Positions 1-4,519 of a DNA stretch of 6,401 nt are shown piece by piece. Each line of letters starts with the position of its first letter. Positions within the stretch are counted from its first letter, which is position 1. The DNA comes from Phycisphaerales bacterium. Its GTDB lineage: Bacteria; Planctomycetota; Phycisphaerae; Tepidisphaerales; Tepidisphaeraceae. The position numbers were made by a program, and so were the translations under genes. The stretch spans positions 1 to 6,401 of the forward strand of contig JAQGHJ010000732.1 of assembly GCA_028288905.1 (NCBI GenBank), given 5' to 3'. The notes below the pieces were generated by a model. That model searched no databases, had not been told where the DNA came from, and was given only the letters and a program-made list of their open reading frames with translations.

Positions 1-1901
1 TTCTCAATCCCCGCCGGGTCCAGGCCCTGGAACCCGATCTGTTGCCACAGCCCGCCGGGGCCCTCGAGGTGGACGCCGACGTTGTTGTACTTGCCCTTGA
101 ACCCGCGTTTTAGCAGCTCGGTCCCGAACCGGCTGCCGAGCCCCGTCTTCACGTTCCACCCCTCGGCCACCAACACCCACGGGGCGGCGGCCAGCTTCTT
201 CATCATCGGCTCGTCGTACAGGTTCAGCGTCGGCTTGTTCACCAGTCCGACCTTCACCCCCTGCTCCTTGAGCCGGACGACCGCGTCCAGCGCCCGGTAG
301 ACCACCTCCCCGAACGACACCACGTACCCGCCGCCGTCCGCCTCCCGGACGACGTAGTCCTTGCCCGGCTCGAACGCCTGCCCCTGGTACAGCGGCTTGC
401 CGGCGTCGTCGAGCAGGTCGGGCACGGGGGCGCGGTTGCTGAACAGGAACCGCATGCCGGGGTCGTTGTAGACCCGCTTGATGCACGCGGCGAACTGGTG
501 CTGGTCGGCCGGGAAGTAGAGCCGGGTCGTGTCGTCCCCGTGGCCCGGCTTCACGCCGCCGTCGGCGAACATGCTGTTGATGCCGAAGTGGCAGGTGTTG
601 TCCGCCATGTCGTCGACGCCGCTGTGGCTGAAGTGGGCCAGCACGTTGGCGAAGTTCAGCCGCGACATCGTGATCTCGCTGACGCACATCTCCAGGAACG
701 CGCTGAACGTCCCGAAGATCCCCTGCTTGCCCTTCGTGTACCCGAACCCGGCGGCGGCGCTGAAGTTGCCCCGCTCCATGATGCCGGCCTGCACGAACAC
801 CTCGGGGAACTTCTTGTGGATGTGGTGCAGCCCGCACGACCCCTCGAGGTCGTTGTCGAACACCCGGACGCTCGCCAGCCGCTCCTCGGGCGTCAGCTTC
901 TCGAGGATCTCGTTGATGACCTTGCCGAAGTCGTCGCGGTTCTTGCCGACGCCGCTGCTGCCCTTGTACGTCAGCGGGCTCTTGTCCGTCTTGGCCGTCC
1001 GCAGCATCTCGACGGCCTTGGCGTAGGCGGCGGAGCCGTTGCCGCGCTTCTCGAGGTACTTGGCGGCCGTGTCGACCTTCAGCACCTCGTGGGCGTGCGG
1101 GCTGCCCTCGGCCCCCTCGATGCCCGGGGCCATCTCCCGCTTGATGACCAGCCCGTGCGGGCGGTCGTTCTGGAACACCTTGCACAGCGCGGTGTAGAGG
1201 GCGTCGAGGTCCTCGCCCATGACGGTGTCGACCAGGTACCCGTACCCGCTGAGCGTGCGGGTCAGGTCGTAGCCGCTCATGTACGTCTGCGGGTGCCCGC
1301 CGATAGTGACGTTGTTGTCGTCGATCAGCATCTTGACGTTCAACTGCTTGCCGACCGCCAGGCGAGCCGCCTCGGCGTTGTCCCCCTCCATCTGGCTGCC
1401 GTCGCTCCCGAGCACGACGACGGCCTGGCCCGGGTTGGCCATCGCGATCCCGTTGCAGAACGCCCACATGTGCCCGAGCCGGCCGGAGCTGAAGTCGACG
1501 CCCGGCGTCAGCAGCTTCTCCGGGTGCCCGGGCATGCCCTGGTTGTACTCGCGGTAGTGCAGCAGCTTCTCGGCCGGCATGTGCCCGTCGAGCACGCTGT
1601 TCAGGTACACGGTGGCGACGCGGTGCCCGGCCTCGTCGTAGAACTGCGGGACGATCGGGGCCCCGCCGGCGATGAACGCCCGGACGATCATCACCTCCGG
1701 CACCGTGTCGTACGCCCCGCCGGTGTGCCCGCTGAGCCCCTTCGCCCCGGCGTACGCGGTGAAGAACACGATCGCGTCCCGGGCCAGCTGGATGTTGTGC
1801 CGCAGCGTTGCCTTCTGGTCCGGCGTCAGCTCCGTCACCTTCGGGTCGAGCTTGAGCGGCTTGAGGACGGACAGGTCGATCGGGAAGGTGTCGGTGGCCA
1901 T
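1..1901 (-). CDS. Divergent transketolase, 3' end cut by window edge
   Basis: This is a thiamine-diphosphate enzyme expected to move two-carbon ketol units between sugar phosphates in the cytoplasmic pentose phosphate pathway. I translated the frame by hand from the ATG at 1901; it stays open for 633 codons to the window edge with no frameshift, close to the usual 630-670 aa. Visible motifs: SGHTGG (57-62, His59 matching E. coli TktA His26); the cofactor motif from GSDGSQMEG (165-173) to DDNN (194-197), with Asp167 and Asn197 as metal/diphosphate ligands; GIMER (373-377) with catalytic Glu376; His426, Asp434 and His438 at the same spacing as TktA His461, Asp469 and His473; SNR (488-490) for substrate phosphate. 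It departs from TktA in many places: SDG replaces GDG, GRLGHMW replaces GPLGQG, and the acceptor loop reads HSGVDDMADNTCH. The fold and chemistry are well supported, but the exact donor and acceptor are not. No Shine-Dalgarno precedes the ATG. Confidence 0.93.
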   Translation of the reverse strand, partial: MATDTFPIDLSVLKPLKLDPKVTELTPDQKATLRHNIQLARDAIVFFTAYAGAKGLSGHTGGAYDTVPEVMIVRAFIAGGAPIVPQFYDEAGHRVATVYLNSVLDGHMPAEKLLHYREYNQGMPGHPEKLLTPGVDFSSGRLGHMWAFCNGIAMANPGQAVVVLGSDGSQMEGDNAEAARLAVGKQLNVKMLIDDNNVTIGGHPQTYMSGYDLTRTLSGYGYLVDTVMGEDLDALYTALCKVFQNDRPHGLVIKREMAPGIEGAEGSPHAHEVLKVDTAAKYLEKRGNGSAAYAKAVEMLRTAKTDKSPLTYKGSSGVGKNRDDFGKVINEILEKLTPEERLASVRVFDNDLEGSCGLHHIHKKFPEVFVQAGIMERGNFSAAAGFGYTKGKQGIFGTFSAFLEMCVSEITMSRLNFANVLAHFSHSGVDDMADNTCHFGINSMFADGGVKPGHGDDTTRLYFPADQHQFAACIKRVYNDPGMRFLFSNRAPVPDLLDDAGKPLYQGQAFEPGKDYVVREADGGGYVVSFGEVVYRALDAVVRLKEQGVKVGLVNKPTLNLYDEPMMKKLAAAPWVLVAEGWNVKTGLGSRFGTELLKRGFKGKYNNVGVHLEGPGGLWQQIGFQGLDPAGIE

Positions 1902-1911
1902 ATGGGCGGCG

Positions 1912-1940
1912 AATATCGTCGGATTGTGGAGGGGAGGCAA
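1912..1940 (-). promoter_or_regulatory. Putative sigma70-type promoter of the transketolase gene
   Basis: Read on the minus strand, TTGCCT (1940-1935) and GATATT (1917-1912) are separated by 17 bases. Each matches the -35/-10 consensus at four of six positions. The -10 box ends 10 bases before the ATG at 1901, so a transcript would carry only a 2-5 base leader. This agrees with the lack of a Shine-Dalgarno sequence. It is a fair match by eye only, and the boxes are weaker than those of the sigma gene. Confidence 0.4.
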
Positions 1941-2072
1941 GACGGGGAAATCGAGGGTGGTGGGTCGGTCTGGCGGCGGGCGCGGGTGACGGATGGTCGG
2001 GCCGACGACCGCGGGCCGGTGGCTGCCGATGCCGATGCCGGCCCATGGTTTACGATGCCCGTCCCGCGAGGC

Positions 2073-2283
2073 GGCCCCGTTCGTCATCCTGAGCGCAGCG
2101 AAGGACCCCTCGTCCACCGCGCGACCGGGCCAGCAGTTTGTAGAGTGTGGAATGTGAAAGGGTGGCGTCGGCGAGCACCGGCGGCAGGGCCATCCATTCC
2201 CAATCCAAGGTCCCCGAAGTCCTGAGCTCGGCCGCGCGGTGAACGAGAGGTCCTTCGCTGCGCTCAGGATGACAACGGGGGCC
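2073..2283. repeat. 211-bp inverted-repeat element (HPERSEG-type repeat pair)
   Basis: The left arm 2073-2126 and the reverse complement of the right arm 2230-2283 match at about 48 of 54 positions. They share an unbroken 25-base core that begins GTCATCCTGAGCGCAGCGAA. This core is the widespread interspersed sequence that translates as HPERSEG in one frame and is often misannotated as small hypothetical proteins. About 103 bases lie between the arms. The element could fold into a very long hairpin as RNA or single-stranded DNA. The layout resembles a MITE, but I could not find a convincing target-site duplication at its edges and there is no transposase. It could be a miniature transposable element, a REP-like element, or two separate insertions in opposite orientation. 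The arms are certain; the mobility is inference. Confidence 0.78.
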
Positions 2284-2287
2284 GTGT

Positions 2288-2309
2288 GCCGTTTCGCGGC
2301 GGGAACGGC
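2288..2309 (-). terminator. Weak stem-loop after the sigma factor gene
   Basis: GCCGTT (2288-2293) and AACGGC (2304-2309) are perfect complements around a 10-base loop, and the structure begins 36 bases past the stop codon of the sigma gene. It has no T-run on the minus strand, so it is not a classic intrinsic terminator. It may only help transcription end, or mean nothing in GC-rich DNA. Confidence 0.25.
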
Positions 2310-2344
2310 TCCAATCGGGCCGCATGTGCCGGTGGGCGAGACGG

Positions 2345-4012
2345 CTAGCCGAGGTTCGCCACCCCGATGACCGTCCGGAGCTTGGCGATCGCGGTCCGCT
2401 CGATCTGGCGGAGCTGCTGGGGCGAGACGCCGAGGCGGGTCGACAGGTCCTCGCGGGCGACGCTGGCGCCGTCGAGCCCGTACTGGGCGAGGACGACGAT
2501 GCGCTCGCGGTCGGTGAGCCGACCGAGCAGCCGGCCGACCTCCTCGCGGGCGGCGAACCGGTCGGCCGTCGTCGACGACCCGAACCGCCCGTCCGGCACC
2601 GCCGCCAACATCGCCGCGTCGCCGCCGGTCGCCCGGCGGCCGGCCAGCATCTGCGGCACGCTCCGGGCGAACCCCTTCATCAGTGCCAGCGTCGCGTACG
2701 TGCTGAACCGGTTGCCCTTGTGCACGTCGAAGCTCTCGACGGCCCGCATGAGCGTCAGGTTGCCCTCGGAGATCAGCTCCATCAGGTCCAGCCCCGGCCG
2801 CAGGTGCTTGCGGGCGATGCTGACCACGAGCCGGAGGTTCGCCCGGACGATCTGGTTCTTCACCTCGGTCGACGTCGCCAGCCGGGCGTCGAGCAGGTCG
2901 ATGTCCCGGGCGCGGGCGAACTGCGGCTCCAGCGCCCGCCGAGCGCTGATGAACTGGAACTTGTGCAGGTGGAACTTCAGGAACAGCGCCCGCTCCAGCG
3001 GCGGGGTCAGCAGCGGCGTGCGGTACAGCTCCTGGAGGTAGGCGGGGATGTCCCGCGGCACCCGCCTGTCCTCGGGCCGGCCGCCGGCGTCCATCGTCGC
3101 GGCCGCGCGGGCACCGGCCACGATCGCGTCGATCTGCTCGGGGCCGTCGGGCTGGTGGTACAGCGGGTCGTCGATGAAGTTGACCTTCCGCCGGTTCAGC
3201 TTCGCGACCCGCTCCTCGAGCACGACGCGGTACACCGCCGACGCCGGCCGACACGCCCGGCGGGCCAGGCTCTTGAGCGCCAGCCCCCGGCGGTACCCGC
3301 GGAGGATCCGGGCCCGCTCCTCCTCGGTCAGCGGGGCCGGGGCGAGTGCGAACACGGCCGCCGCCGGGTGCTCCTGGTCGTGCTTGCGGATGATGTGCTG
3401 GACGGTCAGCGGCGACCGGTTCAGCTTCCGCGCCACCCGCCGGCACACCTCGCTCACGCAGCAGTGGCACATGACGGCCAGGCGCCGGGCCCGCCGCAGG
3501 ATCTCCTGCCGCTCGGACTCGCTGACCTGCGAGAAGTTCATCCCGCGGGTGACCTGGTCCTCGTGCCCGCTGAAGAACCGCTCGACGCTGCCGAGCAGGA
3601 ACCCGACCCGGCGCTTGCCGTCGGGGAACACGAACCGCCGGGCCGGCAGCCCCCGCCGCCGCCACCGCTGGATCGTCTTGCTCGTGACGTTGAACCGGGC
3701 CGTCACGTCCTCGATCGTCAGCACCGGCTCGTCGGCCTGGCTCGTCTTGACGTCGAGCGTGTCGCTGACCGTCTCGATGAGCAGCCCGAGGTCGTGCTGG
3801 AGGGCTTGGCCCGCGTACAGGTCTTCGGAGTAGTCTCGGGGCCGGTAGCCGGTGACCTTGTGGACGACCAGCTCGAACGGGTAGGCCTTGTTCGGATCGA
3901 TCTCGTGGAGGAACACCTCCGCGGCCGTAATCTGGGCTAAACGGGTGTCGCGCGGGGCGAAGCCCATCTGTCGCGCCAGGTCGGCCAGAGGTTCGATGCG
4001 GAACTTGCCCAC
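2345..4012 (-). CDS. Sigma-70 family RNA polymerase sigma factor with N-terminal helix-turn-helix modules
   Basis: This protein of about 555 aa should bind core RNA polymerase and direct it to a promoter set. Numbered from the GTG at 4012: a MerR/excisionase-like helix-turn-helix (97-127, TSKTIQRWRRRGLPARRF); two more helix-turn-helix-like stretches (164-212 and 228-285); region 1.2 (321-354, YLQELYRTPLLTPPLE); region 2 (383-452) with core-binding NLRLVVSIARKHL and FSTYAT; no region 3 helix-turn-helix; region 4 (496-547) ending VSPQQLRQIERTAIAKLR and a TAG stop. The frame continues upstream to a TTG at 4096, but I prefer the GTG. The extra residues are Arg/Asn/Pro-rich and not domain-like, and a good promoter lies inside that extension with its predicted start on the GTG. 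The Trp pair of region 2.4 is Leu-Ala, and the region 4.2 Arg-Glu pair is Pro-Gln, so promoter preference may differ from RpoD. The sigma assignment is firm; the regulon is unknown. Confidence 0.93.
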   Translation of the reverse strand: MGKFRIEPLADLARQMGFAPRDTRLAQITAAEVFLHEIDPNKAYPFELVVHKVTGYRPRDYSEDLYAGQALQHDLGLLIETVSDTLDVKTSQADEPVLTIEDVTARFNVTSKTIQRWRRRGLPARRFVFPDGKRRVGFLLGSVERFFSGHEDQVTRGMNFSQVSESERQEILRRARRLAVMCHCCVSEVCRRVARKLNRSPLTVQHIIRKHDQEHPAAAVFALAPAPLTEEERARILRGYRRGLALKSLARRACRPASAVYRVVLEERVAKLNRRKVNFIDDPLYHQPDGPEQIDAIVAGARAAATMDAGGRPEDRRVPRDIPAYLQELYRTPLLTPPLERALFLKFHLHKFQFISARRALEPQFARARDIDLLDARLATSTEVKNQIVRANLRLVVSIARKHLRPGLDLMELISEGNLTLMRAVESFDVHKGNRFSTYATLALMKGFARSVPQMLAGRRATGGDAAMLAAVPDGRFGSSTTADRFAAREEVGRLLGRLTDRERIVVLAQYGLDGASVAREDLSTRLGVSPQQLRQIERTAIAKLRTVIGVANLG

Positions 4013-4018
4013 AATGTG

Positions 4019-4048
4019 ATTATGGCCACGGCTTCGACGCCGGGTCAA
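4019..4048 (-). promoter_or_regulatory. Strong sigma70-like promoter, probably giving a leaderless sigma factor mRNA
   Basis: On the minus strand, TTGACC (4048-4043) and CATAAT (4024-4019) are 18 bases apart, each one mismatch from TTGACA and TATAAT. Six bases (CACATT) separate the -10 box from the GTG at 4012, so the usual start about 7 bases downstream falls on the G of GTG. This implies a leaderless transcript, fits the absence of a Shine-Dalgarno sequence, and decides the start codon choice. Assigned by eye; no transcript data. Confidence 0.6.
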
Positions 4049-4298
4049 GGATGGAGTGGGATTGCGGAACGGATTGTTGAGCCGCGGAAAGCTCAAGGTC
4101 CGACAAGCAGTTACGCCGTGGAGCAGGCGCCCGTGCCGAAGTCATTCAACCGTCGTTTTAAGGGCGTTACATCGACGATCAGTGGGCCGAGAGGCCTTGT
4201 CCCTGCTCCATGCAAAGCCAATCGTCAACGCGGTGCTTCTAGCACCATTTAAGAAATCCTAACCGGGCTCATCGGCAGAAACGGTCCTCGGTCCGCCG

Positions 4299-4321
4299 AC
4301 TAGGACATTAACTGTCTTAGT
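4299..4321. promoter_or_regulatory. 9-bp inverted repeat, possible operator or RNA hairpin
   Basis: ACTAGGACA (4299-4307) and TGTCTTAGT (4313-4321) are complementary over nine positions, with one G-T pair, around a TTAAC loop. The arms are AT-rich compared with the surroundings. It has no T-run on either strand, so it is not a normal terminator. It could be a binding site for a dimeric regulator, or a hairpin in the tail of the cyclase transcript about 200 bases past its stop. The function is unknown. Confidence 0.35.
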
Positions 4322-4464
4322 GTTGGTCGTGAACGCAGCCCGCTGAGTTCCGTCCGACGCCACCGCCTCGCCACCTCAATAGACCTTCGGCCATTCGGAT
4401 GGGCAGGCGATAAGTTAGGGATGGTGCTGGCCAGCCCGACCAACGAGCCGAGCGGGAGGCTGCC

Positions 4465-4499
4465 GGTTGGCTCGGGGCGTAAGCTCCTGTCGCCCAACC
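4465..4499 (-). terminator. Stem-loop just downstream of the cyclase gene
   Basis: GGTTGG (4465-4470) and CCAACC (4494-4499) form a perfect 6-bp stem starting 21 bases past the cyclase stop. GGGCG/CGCCC inside it can pair instead, and CCGAGC (4448-4453) can pair with GCTCGG (4470-4475), so alternative folds compete. No T-run follows on the minus strand. Position is the only reason to suspect a role in ending the transcript. Confidence 0.3.
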
Positions 4500-4519
4500 C
4501 GCCTAGCTGATCGCGCGCT

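Larger units (their letters stand above)
1902..2344. other. Gene-free spacer between sigma factor and transketolase genes
   Basis: This 443-base spacer contains, from the left, the transketolase promoter candidate, about 130 bases of GC-rich sequence with nothing recognisable, a 211-bp inverted-repeat element (2073-2283), and a small stem-loop just after the sigma gene stop. I see no open frame with the codon pattern of a real gene. The short frames that cross it run through the repeat arms, and one translates them as 'HPERSEGP'. Confidence 0.7.
4013..4519. other. Gene-free spacer between cyclase and sigma factor genes
   Basis: About 500 bases with clearly lower GC than the neighbouring genes. 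The left end holds the sigma gene promoter. The remainder has several small dyads: GGCC-GAGA-GGCC (4185-4196, a GNRA-type tetraloop if transcribed), GGTGC/GCACC (4232-4246), a 9-bp dyad (4299-4321), and alternative stems at 4448-4499. Frames of 65-78 codons exist on both strands but lack the third-position GC bias of the real genes and resemble no protein I know. I find no tRNA, no recognisable riboswitch and no transposase remnant. Confidence 0.6.

Noticed and set aside
4..2046. Long minus-strand open frame of 680 codons over the transketolase gene
   Set aside because: Its Arg/Pro/Gly/His-rich low-complexity translation is a shadow. The neighbouring frame from 1901 gives a continuous transketolase with catalytic residues in place.
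498..2225. Plus-strand open frame of 575 codons
   Set aside because: Antisense shadow of the transketolase gene caused by high GC; it has no recognisable domain and runs into the repeat element.
2050..2325. 91-codon minus-strand open frame containing CHPERSEGP
   Set aside because: It is the translation of the inverted-repeat element, a common source of false small proteins.
2324..3940. Plus-strand open frame of 538 codons
   Set aside because: Antisense shadow of the sigma factor gene, with Arg/Pro/Val/Leu-biased composition and no domains.
4013..4096. Extension of the sigma factor to a TTG start at 4096
   Set aside because: The added 28 residues are not domain-like, and the best promoter in the spacer lies inside this stretch with its start predicted at the GTG 4012.
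4232..4246. GGTGC/GCACC hairpin as an intrinsic terminator
   Set aside because: Only a 5-bp stem with no T-run on either strand, and not adjacent to any gene end.
4016..4252. 78-codon plus-strand open frame in the spacer
   Set aside because: No third-position GC bias, no familiar motif, no ribosome binding site, and it overlaps the minus-strand promoter.
4300..4497. 65-codon minus-strand open frame between the cyclase and sigma genes
   Set aside because: Ser/Arg/Pro-rich composition unlike the real genes, and no recognisable protein. A real small gene cannot be fully excluded.
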